Below, piece by piece: positions 1 through 10,613 of a stretch of DNA of 23,961 bases (positions are counted from its first letter, which is position 1; the number at the start of each line of letters is the position of its first letter). A model generated the notes under the pieces. The model ran no database searches. It saw only the letters and a program-made list of their open reading frames with translations, and was not told the origin of the DNA. The translations under genes and the position numbers were made by a program. This stretch comes from Tritrichomonas musculus (taxonomy: Eukaryota > Parabasalia > Tritrichomonadida > Tritrichomonadidae), in contig JAPFFF010000386.1 in the NCBI GenBank assembly GCA_039105265.1, forward strand, positions 1 to 23,961, given 5' to 3'.

Positions 1-2
1 AG

Positions 3-10
3 AAACGTTT
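3..10. other. CpG-centred palindrome AAACGTTT (representative)
   Basis: A perfect 8-bp dyad present in every C6/T10 monomer. It is abolished in the 58 Q/R monomers (T6/A10: AAATGTTA) and shortened to AACGTT in M3 and M10 (C6/A10). In the tetramer it is present in monomers 1 and 4 and absent in 2 and 3. A protein-binding role is conceivable but not shown. Confidence 0.85.
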
Positions 11-58
11 GAATAAGAATAATTGAGATTAAGCTTTAATTTTTACTGATTTTACTTA

Positions 59-68
59 ATTTCGAAAT
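59..68. other. Invariant palindrome ATTTCGAAAT (representative)
   Basis: A 10-bp perfect dyad that I see unchanged in all monomers, followed by another CpG at 69-70. It contains a TTCGAA (BstBI-type) site once per 131 bp. It is the longest perfect dyad I found in the monomer and sits in the conserved core (47-125). Confidence 0.9.
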
Positions 69-204
69 CGTTTTTAATTATCTTACAAAAGTGTTTGAGA
101 TTTGTGTTTTATTTAACTCTGTTCACTTGTGAGAAACGTTTGAATAAGAATAATTGATATTGCGATTTAATCTTTATTGATTTTACTTAATTTCGAAATC
201 GTTT

Positions 205-212
205 ATAATTAT
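205..212. other. Variable palindrome ATAATTAT at monomer position 74-81 (representative)
   Basis: In A74 monomers such as M2 the sequence around position 77 forms an 8-bp dyad, ATAATTAT. With T74 only the 6-bp TAATTA remains. Position 74 is the only common variable site in the conserved core. Together with 126 it is the mark that separates S from T monomers and so the two halves of the 1048-bp octamer. Confidence 0.8.
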
Positions 213-655
213 CTTACAAAAGTGTTTGAGATTTGTGTTTTATTTAACTCTGTTCATTTGTGAGAAACGTTAGAATAAGAATAATTGAGATTAAGCTTTA
301 ATTTTTACTGATTTTACTTAATTTCGAAATCGTTTTTAATTATCTTACAAAAGTGTTTGAGATTTGTGTTTTATTTAACTCTGTTCATTTGTGAGAAATG
401 TTAGAATAAGAATAACTGAGATTAAGCTTTAATTTTTACTGATTTTACTTAATTTCGAAATCGTTTATAATTATCTTACAAAAGTGTTTGAGATTTGTGT
501 TTTATTTAACTCTGTTCATTTGTGAGAAACGTTTGAATAAGAATAACTGAGATTAAGCTTTAATTTTTACTGATTTTACTTAATTTCGAAATCGTTTATA
601 ATTATCTTACAAAAGTGTTTGAGATTTGTGTTTTATTTAACTCTGTTCACTTGTG

Positions 656-1048
656 AGAAACGTTTGAATAAGAATAATTGATATTGCGATTTAATCTTTA
701 TTGATTTTACTTAATTTCGAAATCGTTTTTAATTATCTTACAAAAGTGTTTGAGATTTGTGTTTTATTTAACTCTGTTCATTTGTGAGAAATGTTAGAAT
801 AAGAATAACTGAGATTAAGCTTTAATTTTTACTGATTTTACTTAATTTCGAAATCGTTTTTAATTATCTTACAAAAGTGTTTGAGATTTGTGTTTTATTT
901 AACTCTGTTCATTTGTGAGAAACGTTTGAATAAGAATAACTGAGATTAAGCTTTAATTTTTACTGATTTTACTTAATTTCGAAATCGTTTATAATTATCT
1001 TACAAAAGTGTTTGAGATTTGTGTTTTATTTAACTCTGTTCACTTGTG
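656..1048 (+). repeat. Trimer PQT (393 bp)
   Basis: Three monomers in the order P (656), Q (787), T (918). Relative to the tetramer this lacks the R monomer, as expected from an unequal exchange that removes one 131-bp unit. The same trimer form recurs at 6291, 13889 and 23454. Confidence 0.8.
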
Positions 1049-1441
1049 AGAAACGTTTGAATAAGAATAATTGAGATTAAGCTTTAATTTTTACTGATTT
1101 TACTTAATTTCGAAATCGTTTTTAATTATCTTACAAAAGTGTTTGAGATTTGTGTTTTATTTAACTCTGTTCATTTGTGAGAAACGTTAGAATAAGAATA
1201 ATTGAGATTAAGCTTTAATTTTTACTGATTTTACTTAATTTCGAAATCGTTTTTAATTATCTTACAAAAGTGTTTGAGATTTGTGTTTTATTTAACTCTG
1301 TTCATTTGTGAGAAACGTTTGAATAAGAATAACTGAGATTAAGCTTTAATTTTTACTGATTTTACTTAATTTCGAAATCGTTTTTAATTATCTTACAAAA
1401 GTGTTTGAGATTTGTGTTTTATTTAACTCTGTTCACTTGTG

Positions 1442-1574
1442 AGAAACGTTTGAATAAGAATAATTGATATTAAGCGATTTAATTTTTATTGATTTTACTT
1501 AATTTCGAAATCGTTTTTAATTATCTTACAAAAGTGTTTGAGATTTGTGTTTTATTTAACTCTGTTCATTTGTG
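1442..1574 (+). repeat. Monomer M12, 133 bp, combines both core types
   Basis: The core reads GATATTAAGCGATTT (from 1466), where all other monomers read either GAGATTAAGCTTT or GATATTGCGATTT. M12 holds the AA at 1472-1473 that the GATATTGCG type lacks, and the GA at 1476-1477 that the GAGATTAAGC type lacks, so it is 2 bp longer than either. It has T41- and T46-equivalent bases, T74-equivalent and T126-equivalent. It may be a relic of the ancestral monomer. The alternative is a recombinant between the two types with two breakpoints inside about 10 bp. It is the only such monomer in the window. Confidence 0.9.
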
Positions 1575-1967
1575 AGAAACGTTTGAATAAGAATAACTGA
1601 GATTAAGCTTTAATTTTTACTGATTTTACTTAATTTCGAAATCGTTTTTAATTATCTTACAAAAGTGTTTGAGATTTGTGTTTTATTTAACTCTGTTCAT
1701 TTGTGAGAAATGTTAGAATAAGAATAACTGAGATTAAGCTTTAATTTTTACTGATTTTACTTAATTTCGAAATCGTTTATAATTATCTTACAAAAGTGTT
1801 TGAGATTTGTGTTTTATTTAACTCTGTTCATTTGTGAGAAACGTTTGAATAAGAATAACTGAGATTAAGCTTTAATTTTTACTGATTTTACTTAATTTCG
1901 AAATCGTTTTTAATTATCTTACAAAAGTGTTTGAGATTTGTGTTTTATTTAACTCTGTTCACTTGTG

Positions 1968-2491
1968 AGAAACGTTTGAATAAGAATAATTGATATTGCG
2001 ATTTAATCTTTATTGATTTTACTTAATTTCGAAATCGTTTTTAATTATCTTACAAAAGTGTTTGAGATTTGTGTTTTATTTAACTCTGTTCATTTGTGAG
2101 AAATGTTAGAATAAGAATAACTGAGATTAAGCTTTAATTTTTACTGATTTTACTTAATTTCGAAATCGTTTTTAATTATCTTACAAAAGTGTTTGAGATT
2201 TGTGTTTTATTTAACTCTGTTCATTTGTGAGAAATGTTAGAATAAGAATAACTGAGATTAAGCTTTAATTTTTACTGATTTTACTTAATTTCGAAATCGT
2301 TTATAATTATCTTACAAAAGTGTTTGAGATTTGTGTTTTATTTAACTCTGTTCATTTGTGAGAAACGTTTGAATAAGAATAACTGAGATTAAGCTTTAAT
2401 TTTTACTGATTTTACTTAATTTCGAAATCGTTTTTAATTATCTTACAAAAGTGTTTGAGATTTGTGTTTTATTTAACTCTGTTCACTTGTG
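1968..2491 (+). repeat. First regular tetramer PQRS (524 bp)
   Basis: M16 (P), M17 (Q), M18 (R) and M19 (S, with C126). It is the earliest complete instance of the 524-bp higher-order repeat that dominates the tetramer domains. It differs from later PQRS units by C rather than T at position 126 of the last monomer. Confidence 0.85.
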
Positions 2492-4718
2492 AGAAACGTT
2501 TGAATAAGAATAATTGATATTGCGATTTAATTTTTATTGATTTTACTTAATTTCGAAATCGTTTTTAATTATCTTACAAAAGTGTTTGAGATTTGTGTTT
2601 TATTTAACTCTGTTCATTTGTGAGAAATGTTAGAATAAGAATAACTGAGATTAAGCTTTAATTTTTACTGATTTTACTTAATTTCGAAATCGTTTTTAAT
2701 TATCTTACAAAAGTGTTTGAGATTTGTGTTTTATTTAACTCTGTTCATTTGTGAGAAACGTTTGAATAAGAATAACTGAGATTAAGCTTTAATTTTTACT
2801 GATTTTACTTAATTTCGAAATCGTTTATAATTATCTTACAAAAGTGTTTGAGATTTGTGTTTTATTTAACTCTGTTCATTTGTGAGAAACGTTTGAATAA
2901 GAATAACTGAGATTAAGCTTTAATTTTTACTGATTTTACTTAATTTCGAAATCGTTTTTAATTATCTTACAAAAGTGTTTGAGATTTGTGTTTTATTTAA
3001 CTCTGTTCATTTGTGAGAAACGTTTGAATAAGAATAATTGATATTGCGATTTAATCTTTATTGATTTTACTTAATTTCGAAATCGTTTTTAATTATCTTA
3101 CAAAAGTGTTTGAGATTTGTGTTTTATTTAACTCTGTTCATTTGTGAGAAATGTTAGAATAAGAATAACTGAGATTAAGCTTTAATTTTTACTGATTTTA
3201 CTTAATTTCGAAATCGTTTTTAATTATCTTACAAAAGTGTTTGAGATTTGTGTTTTATTTAACTCTGTTCATTTGTGAGAAATGTTAGAATAAGAATAAC
3301 TGAGATTAAGCTTTAATTTTTACTGATTTTACTTAATTTCGAAATCGTTTATAATTATCTTACAAAAGTGTTTGAGATTTGTGTTTTATTTAACTCTGTT
3401 CACTTGTGAGAAACGTTTGAATAGGAATAATTGATATTGCGATTTAATTTTTACTGATTTTACTTAATTTCGAAATCGTTTTTAATTATCTTACAAAAGT
3501 GTTTGAGATTTGTGTTTTATTTAACTCTGTTCACTTGTGAGAAACGTTTGAATAGGAATAATTGATATTGCGATTTAATTTTTACTGATTTTACTTAATT
3601 TCGAAATCGTTTTTAATTATCTTACAAAAGTGTTTGAGATTTGTGTTTTATTTAACTCTGTTCACTTGTGAGAAACGTTTGAATAAGAATAATTGATATT
3701 GCGATTTAATCTTTATTGATTTTACTTAATTTCGAAATCGTTTTTAATTATCTTACAAAAGTGTTTGAGATTTGTGTTTTATTTAACTCTGTTCATTTGT
3801 GAGAAATGTTAGAATAAGAATAACTGAGATTAAGCTTTAATTTTTACTGATTTTACTTAATTTCGAAATCGTTTTTAATTATCTTACAAAAGTGTTTGAG
3901 ATTTGTGTTTTATTTAACTCTGTTCATTTGTGAGAAATGTTAGAATAAGAATAACTGAGATTAAGCTTTAATTTTTACTGATTTTACTTAATTTCGAAAT
4001 CGTTTATAATTATCTTACAAAAGTGTTTGAGATTTGTGTTTTATTTAACTCTGTTCATTTGTGAGAAACGTTTGAATAAGAATAACTGAGATTAAGCTTT
4101 AATTTTTACTGATTTTACTTAATTTCGAAATCGTTTTTAATTATCTTACAAAAGTGTTTGAGATTTGTGTTTTATTTAACTCTGTTCATTTGTGAGAAAC
4201 GTTTGAATAAGAATAATTGATATTGCGATTTAATCTTTATTGATTTTACTTAATTTCGAAATCGTTTTTAATTATCTTACAAAAGTGTTTGAGATTTGTG
4301 TTTTATTTAACTCTGTTCATTTGTGAGAAATGTTAGAATAAGAATAACTGAGATTAAGCTTTAATTTTTACTGATTTTACTTAATTTCGAAATCGTTTTT
4401 AATTATCTTACAAAAGTGTTTGAGATTTGTGTTTTATTTAACTCTGTTCATTTGTGAGAAATGTTAGAATAAGAATAACTGAGATTAAGCTTTAATTTTT
4501 ACTGATTTTACTTAATTTCGAAATCGTTTATAATTATCTTACAAAAGTGTTTGAGATTTGTGTTTTATTTAACTCTGTTCACTTGTGAGAAACGTTTGAA
4601 TAGGAATAATTGAGATTAAGCTTTAATTTTTACTGATTTTACTTAATTTCGAAATCGTTTATAATTATCTTACAAAAGTGTTTGAGATTTGTGTTTTATT
4701 TAACTCTGTTCACTTGTG

Positions 4719-5766
4719 AGAAACGTTTGAATAAGAATAATTGATATTGCGATTTAATCTTTATTGATTTTACTTAATTTCGAAATCGTTTTTAATTATC
4801 TTACAAAAGTGTTTGAGATTTGTGTTTTATTTAACTCTGTTCATTTGTGAGAAATGTTAGAATAAGAATAACTGAGATTAAGCTTTAATTTTTACTGATT
4901 TTACTTAATTTCGAAATCGTTTTTAATTATCTTACAAAAGTGTTTGAGATTTGTGTTTTATTTAACTCTGTTCATTTGTGAGAAATGTTAGAATAAGAAT
5001 AACTGAGATTAAGCTTTAATTTTTACTGATTTTACTTAATTTCGAAATCGTTTATAATTATCTTACAAAAGTGTTTGAGATTTGTGTTTTATTTAACTCT
5101 GTTCATTTGTGAGAAACGTTTGAATAAGAATAACTGAGATTAAGCTTTAATTTTTACTGATTTTACTTAATTTCGAAATCGTTTATAATTATCTTACAAA
5201 AGTGTTTGAGATTTGTGTTTTATTTAACTCTGTTCACTTGTGAGAAACGTTTGAATAAGAATAATTGATATTGCGATTTAATCTTTATTGATTTTACTTA
5301 ATTTCGAAATCGTTTTTAATTATCTTACAAAAGTGTTTGAGATTTGTGTTTTATTTAACTCTGTTCATTTGTGAGAAATGTTAGAATAAGAATAACTGAG
5401 ATTAAGCTTTAATTTTTACTGATTTTACTTAATTTCGAAATCGTTTTTAATTATCTTACAAAAGTGTTTGAGATTTGTGTTTTATTTAACTCTGTTCATT
5501 TGTGAGAAATGTTAGAATAAGAATAACTGAGATTAAGCTTTAATTTTTACTGATTTTACTTAATTTCGAAATCGTTTATAATTATCTTACAAAAGTGTTT
5601 GAGATTTGTGTTTTATTTAACTCTGTTCATTTGTGAGAAACGTTTGAATAAGAATAACTGAGATTAAGCTTTAATTTTTACTGATTTTACTTAATTTCGA
5701 AATCGTTTTTAATTATCTTACAAAAGTGTTTGAGATTTGTGTTTTATTTAACTCTGTTCATTTGTG
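4719..5766 (+). repeat. Representative octamer unit PQRT-PQRS (1048 bp)
   Basis: M37-M44. The two 524-bp halves differ only in the fourth monomer: A74/C126 in M40, T74/T126 in M44. This gives a clean 1048-bp unit. It recurs at 12317-13364 in the second superblock and, with a one-base insertion in each of M172 and M175, at 21880-22929 in the third. Confidence 0.88.
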
Positions 5767-6290
5767 AGAAACGTTTGAATAAGAATAATTGATATTGCGA
5801 TTTAATCTTTATTGATTTTACTTAATTTCGAAATCGTTTTTAATTATCTTACAAAAGTGTTTGAGATTTGTGTTTTATTTAACTCTGTTCATTTGTGAGA
5901 AATGTTAGAATAAGAATAACTGAGATTAAGCTTTAATTTTTACTGATTTTACTTAATTTCGAAATCGTTTTTAATTATCTTACAAAAGTGTTTGAGATTT
6001 GTGTTTTATTTAACTCTGTTCATTTGTGAGAAATGTTAGAATAAGAATAACTGAGATTAAGCTTTAATTTTTACTGATTTTACTTAATTTCGAAATCGTT
6101 TATAATTATCTTACAAAAGTGTTTGAGATTTGTGTTTTATTTAACTCTGTTCATTTGTGAGAAACGTTTGAATAAGAATAACTGAGATTAAGCTTTAATT
6201 TTTACTGATTTTACTTAATTTCGAAATCGTTTATAATTATCTTACAAAAGTGTTTGAGATTTGTGTTTTATTTAACTCTGTTCACTTGTG

Positions 6291-6683
6291 AGAAACGTTT
6301 GAATAAGAATAATTGATATTGCGATTTAATCTTTATTGATTTTACTTAATTTCGAAATCGTTTTTAATTATCTTACAAAAGTGTTTGAGATTTGTGTTTT
6401 ATTTAACTCTGTTCATTTGTGAGAAATGTTAGAATAAGAATAACTGAGATTAAGCTTTAATTTTTACTGATTTTACTTAATTTCGAAATCGTTTTTAATT
6501 ATCTTACAAAAGTGTTTGAGATTTGTGTTTTATTTAACTCTGTTCATTTGTGAGAAACGTTTGAATAAGAATAACTGAGATTAAGCTTTAATTTTTACTG
6601 ATTTTACTTAATTTCGAAATCGTTTATAATTATCTTACAAAAGTGTTTGAGATTTGTGTTTTATTTAACTCTGTTCACTTGTG
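6291..6683 (+). repeat. Trimer PQT in copy 1
   Basis: M49 (P), M50 (Q), M51 (T). The R monomer is missing, shortening the tetramer by 131 bp. The next P monomer (M52, 6684) carries A74, which is rare for P. This pair of oddities is repeated at 13889/14282 and 23454/23847 and is the best landmark for aligning the three superblock copies. Confidence 0.88.
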
Positions 6684-7207
6684 AGAAACGTTTGAATAAG
6701 AATAATTGATATTGCGATTTAATCTTTATTGATTTTACTTAATTTCGAAATCGTTTATAATTATCTTACAAAAGTGTTTGAGATTTGTGTTTTATTTAAC
6801 TCTGTTCATTTGTGAGAAATGTTAGAATAAGAATAACTGAGATTAAGCTTTAATTTTTACTGATTTTACTTAATTTCGAAATCGTTTTTAATTATCTTAC
6901 AAAAGTGTTTGAGATTTGTGTTTTATTTAACTCTGTTCATTTGTGAGAAATGTTAGAATAAGAATAACTGAGATTAAGCTTTAATTTTTACTGATTTTAC
7001 TTAATTTCGAAATCGTTTATAATTATCTTACAAAAGTGTTTGAGATTTGTGTTTTATTTAACTCTGTTCATTTGTGAGAAACGTTTGAATAAGAATAACT
7101 GAGATTAAGCTTTAATTTTTACTGATTTTACTTAATTTCGAAATCGTTTATAATTATCTTACAAAAGTGTTTGAGATTTGTGTTTTATTTAACTCTGTTC
7201 ACTTGTG

Positions 7208-7600
7208 AGAAACGTTTGAATAAGAATAATTGATATTGCGATTTAATCTTTATTGATTTTACTTAATTTCGAAATCGTTTTTAATTATCTTACAAAAGTG
7301 TTTGAGATTTGTGTTTTATTTAACTCTGTTCATTTGTGAGAAATGTTAGAATAAGAATAACTGAGATTAAGCTTTAATTTTTACTGATTTTACTTAATTT
7401 CGAAATCGTTTATAATTATCTTACAAAAGTGTTTGAGATTTGTGTTTTATTTAACTCTGTTCATTTGTGAGAAACGTTTGAATAAGAATAACTGAGATTA
7501 AGCTTTAATTTTTACTGATTTTACTTAATTTCGAAATCGTTTATAATTATCTTACAAAAGTGTTTGAGATTTGTGTTTTATTTAACTCTGTTCACTTGTG
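7208..7600 (+). repeat. Trimer PRT in copy 1
   Basis: M56 (P), M57 (R), M58 (T). Here the Q monomer is the one missing. The unit closes the tetramer domain: the next monomer, M59, belongs to the G16 octamer type. Its counterpart at 14806-15198 ends the second tetramer domain in the same way. Confidence 0.87.
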
Positions 7601-8648
7601 AGAAACGTTTGAATAAGAATAATTGATATTGCGATTTAATTTTTACTGATTTTACTTAATTTCGAAATCGTTTATAATTATCTTACAAAAGTGTTTGAGA
7701 TTTGTGTTTTATTTAACTCTGTTCACTTGTGAGAAACGTTTGAATAGGAATAATTGATATTGCGATTTAATTTTTACTGATTTTACTTAATTTCGAAATC
7801 GTTTTTAATTATCTTACAAAAGTGTTTGAGATTTGTGTTTTATTTAACTCTGTTCACTTGTGAGAAACGTTTGAATAGGAATAATTGAGATTAAGCTTTA
7901 ATTTTTACTGATTTTACTTAATTTCGAAATCGTTTATAATTATCTTACAAAAGTGTTTGAGATGTGTATTTTATTTAACTCTGTTCACTTGTGAGAAACG
8001 TTTGAATAAGAATAATTGATATTGCGATTTAATCTTTATTGATTTTACTTAATTTCGAAATCGTTTTTAATTATCTTACAAAAGTGTTTGAGATTTATGT
8101 TTTATTTAACTCTGTTCACTTGTGAGAAACGTTTGAATAGGAATAATTGAGATTAAGCTTTAATTTTTACTGATTTTACTTAATTTCGAAATCGTTTTTA
8201 ATTATCTTACAAAAGTGTTTGAGATTTGTGTTTTATTTAACTCTGTTCATTTGTGAGAAACGTTTGAATAAGAATAACTGAGATTAAGCTTTAATTTTTA
8301 TTGATTTTACTTAATTTCGAAATCGTTTTTAATTATCTTACAAAAGTGTTTGAGATTTGTGTTTTATTTAACTCTGTTCACTTGTGAGAAACGTTTGAAT
8401 AGGAATAATTGAGATTAAGCTTTAATTTTTACTGATTTTACTTAATTTCGAAATCGTTTATAATTATCTTACAAAAGTGTTTGAGATTTGTGTTTTATTT
8501 AACTCTGTTCACTTGTGAGAAACGTTTGAATAGGAATAATTGAGATTAAGCTTTAATTTTTACTGATTTTACTTAATTTCGAAATCGTTTATAATTATCT
8601 TACAAAAGTGTTTGAGATTTGTGTTTTATTTAACTCTGTTCACTTGTG
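7601..8648 (+). repeat. G16 octamer unit, complete (1048 bp)
   Basis: M59-M66. Private markers are G102 and A106 in M61 (7964, 7968) and A104 in M62 (8097). These linked markers occur only in the four units of this type in the window (also 9012/9016/9145, 15431/15435/15564 and 16479/16483/16612). It is the only unit with all eight members. Confidence 0.88.
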
Positions 8649-9565
8649 AGAAACGTTTGAATAAGAATAATTGATATTGCGATTTAATTTTTACTGATTT
8701 TACTTAATTTCGAAATCGTTTATAATTATCTTACAAAAGTGTTTGAGATTTGTGTTTTATTTAACTCTGTTCACTTGTGAGAAACGTTTGAATAGGAATA
8801 ATTGATATTGCGATTTAATTTTTACTGATTTTACTTAATTTCGAAATCGTTTTTAATTATCTTACAAAAGTGTTTGAGATTTGTGTTTTATTTAACTCTG
8901 TTCACTTGTGAGAAACGTTTGAATAGGAATAATTGAGATTAAGCTTTAATTTTTACTGATTTTACTTAATTTCGAAATCGTTTATAATTATCTTACAAAA
9001 GTGTTTGAGATGTGTATTTTATTTAACTCTGTTCACTTGTGAGAAACGTTTGAATAAGAATAATTGATATTGCGATTTAATCTTTATTGATTTTACTTAA
9101 TTTCGAAATCGTTTTTAATTATCTTACAAAAGTGTTTGAGATTTATGTTTTATTTAACTCTGTTCACTTGTGAGAAACGTTTGAATAGGAATAATTGAGA
9201 TTAAGCTTTAATTTTTACTGATTTTACTTAATTTCGAAATCGTTTTTAATTATCTTACAAAAGTGTTTGAGATTTGTGTTTTATTTAACTCTGTTCATTT
9301 GTGAGAAACGTTTGAATAAGAATAACTGAGATTAAGCTTTAATTTTTATTGATTTTACTTAATTTCGAAATCGTTTTTAATTATCTTACAAAAGTGTTTG
9401 AGATTTGTGTTTTATTTAACTCTGTTCACTTGTGAGAAACGTTTGAATAGGAATAATTGAGATTAAGCTTTAATTTTTACTGATTTTACTTAATTTCGAA
9501 ATCGTTTATAATTATCTTACAAAAGTGTTTGAGATTTGTGTTTTATTTAACTCTGTTCACTTGTG
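8649..9565 (+). repeat. G16 octamer unit lacking its last monomer (917 bp)
   Basis: M67-M73 repeat M59-M65 type for type, including the G102/A106 and A104 markers. Only one A74 G monomer is present before the array changes type at 9566. The unit is thus a tandem copy of the preceding octamer that is one monomer short. Confidence 0.86.
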
Positions 9566-10613
9566 AGAAACGTTTGAATAAGAATAATTGATATTGCGAT
9601 TTAATTTTTATTGATTTTACTTAATTTCGAAATCGTTTTTAATTATCTTACAAAAGTGTTTGAGATTTGTGTTTTATTTAACTCTGTTCATTTGTGAGAA
9701 ACGTTTGAATAAGAATAACTGAGATTAAGCTTTAATTTTTACTGATTTTACTTAATTTCGAAATCGTTTTTAATTATCTTACAAAAGTGTTTGAGATTTG
9801 TGTTTTATTTAACTCTGTTCATTTGTGAGAAACGTTTGAATAAGAATAACTGAGATTAAGCTTTAATTTTTACTGATTTTACTTAATTTCGAAATCGTTT
9901 ATAATTATCTTACAAAAGTGTTTGAGATTTGTGTTTTATTTAACTCTGTTCACTTGTGAGAAACGTTTGAATAAGAATAATTGAGATTAAGCTTTAATTT
10001 TTACTGATTTTACTTAATTTCGAAATCGTTTTTAATTATCTTACAAAAGTGTTTGAGATTTGTGTTTTATTTAACTCTGTTCACTTGTGAGAAACGTTTG
10101 AATAAGAATAATTGATATTGCGATTTAATCTTTATTGATTTTACTTAATTTCGAAATCGTTTTTAATTATCTTACAAAAGTGTTTGAGATTTGTGTTTTA
10201 TTTAACTCTGTTCACTTGTGAGAAACGTTTGAATAAGAATAATTGAGATTAAGCTTTAATTTTTACTGATTTTACTTAATTTCGAAATCGTTTTTAATTA
10301 TCTTACAAAAGTGTTTGAGATTTGTGTTTTATTTAACTCTGTTCATTTGTGAGAAACGTTTGAATAAGAATAATTGAGATTAAGCTTTAATTTTTACTGA
10401 TTTTACTTAATTTCGAAATCGTTTATAATTATCTTACAAAAGTGTTTGAGATTTGTGTTTTATTTAACTCTGTTCACTTGTGAGAAACGTTTGAATAAGA
10501 ATAATTGAGATTAAGCTTTAATTTTTACTGATTTTACTTAATTTCGAAATCGTTTTTAATTATCTTACAAAAGTGTTTGAGATTTGTGTTTTATTTAACT
10601 CTGTTCATTTGTG
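9566..10613 (+). repeat. Transition domain (M74-M81)
   Basis: Eight monomers between the two superblocks. They comprise a P-like monomer with T41/T46 (9566), an S, a T, then GAGATTAAGC-core monomers with T23 (9959, 10221, 10352, 10483) around a P with C126 (10090). Neither T6/A10 nor G16 occurs. T23 with the GAGATTAAGC core and A16 is otherwise seen mainly at the window start (M1, M3, M9, M10) and at 17164-17818, so this may be a less homogenised background form of the satellite. Confidence 0.82.

Larger units (their letters stand above)
1..131 (+). repeat. Reference monomer (M1) with its internal architecture
   Basis: This monomer sets the numbering. It contains an 8-bp palindrome AAACGTTT at 3-10, a GAATAA doublet at 11-22, and a HindIII-type AAGCTT at 31-36 inside ATTAA-GCT-TTAAT. 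A near-perfect 9-bp direct repeat follows (TTTTACTGA at 41-49, TTTTACTTA at 50-58). Next come a 10-bp palindrome ATTTCGAAAT at 59-68, a TAATTA palindrome at 75-80, and GTGTTT repeated 13 bp apart at 91 and 104. T-tracts at 40-44, 50-53, 60-62 and 71-75 are about one helical turn apart. Stop codons are frequent in the frames I scanned, and 131 is not a multiple of 3, so no reading frame runs through the array. Confidence 0.95.
1..3015 (+). repeat. Irregular mixed-monomer domain (M1-M23)
   Basis: Twenty-three monomers without a strict higher-order period. They include a PQT trimer at 656-1048, one regular PQRS tetramer at 1968-2491, two monomers with the rare C6/A10 front (M3 at 263, M10 at 1180), the 133-bp monomer M12 at 1442, and a P-like monomer with T41/T46 (M20 at 2492). 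The T6/A10 front occurs here (M4, M7, M14, M17, M18, M21) but not in regular pairs. G16 is absent. The mixture suggests an older or recombined stretch next to the homogenised blocks, or the boundary of the superblock amplification. Confidence 0.85.
3016..7600 (+). repeat. Tetramer higher-order repeat domain, copy 1 (M24-M58)
   Basis: The order is P-Q-R(C126)-H-H, then PQRS (3671), PQRG (4195), PQRT (4719), PQRS (5243), PQRT (5767), PQT trimer (6291), P(A74)QRT (6684), PRT trimer (7208). Tetramers ending in S (T74/T126) and T or G (A74/C126) tend to alternate, making an octamer of 1048 bp from two nearly identical 524-bp halves. Q and R share the T6/A10 front and C23. P is the only member with the GATATTGCG core. 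The two trimers are tetramers that lost one monomer. Confidence 0.9.
3016..9565 (+). repeat. Superblock copy 1 (50 monomers, about 6.55 kb)
   Basis: This block comprises the tetramer domain M24-M58 and the G16 octamer domain M59-M73. Its ordered series of monomer types recurs at 10614-17032. The first 35 monomers recur at an offset of 7598 bp (58 monomers). After M59, which has no counterpart, the remaining 14 recur at an offset of 7467 bp (57 monomers). Rare events shared by both copies make common descent by segmental duplication far more likely than independent homogenisation: the G monomer after a PQR, the PQT and PRT trimers, and a P monomer with A74. Confidence 0.88.
7601..9565 (+). repeat. 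G16-rich octamer domain, copy 1 (M59-M73)
   Basis: A second, unrelated higher-order repeat. The unit order is: A16 with GATATTGCG core and A74; H; G with G102/A106; P with A104; G with T74/T126; C23 monomer with T46; G with A74; G with A74. One full 8-monomer unit lies at 7601-8648, and a 7-monomer unit lacking the last G at 8649-9565. No monomer here has the T6/A10 front that defines Q and R. The change at 7601 is abrupt, at a monomer boundary. Confidence 0.88.

Noticed and set aside
31-36. HindIII-type AAGCTT as a functional site
   Set aside because: It is simply part of the GAGATTAAGCTTT core and absent from the other core. It is useful as a marker, but there is no sign of function.
59-75. 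CENP-B box
   Set aside because: TTCGAAATCGTTT resembles the start of the NTTCGNNNNANNCGGGN motif, but the required A and the CGGG are missing on both strands.
202-212. Bacterial -10 promoter box (TATAAT) in A74 monomers
   Set aside because: TATAAT arises in about half the monomers by a single change in an AT-rich repeat, with no consistent -35 element, start site or gene. The array is not bacterial in character.
7863-8124. Insertion or transposon fragment suggested by the GATGTGTATT and GATTTATG variants
   Set aside because: These are three substitutions (positions 102, 106 and 104) in monomers of normal length, repeated in four octamer units.
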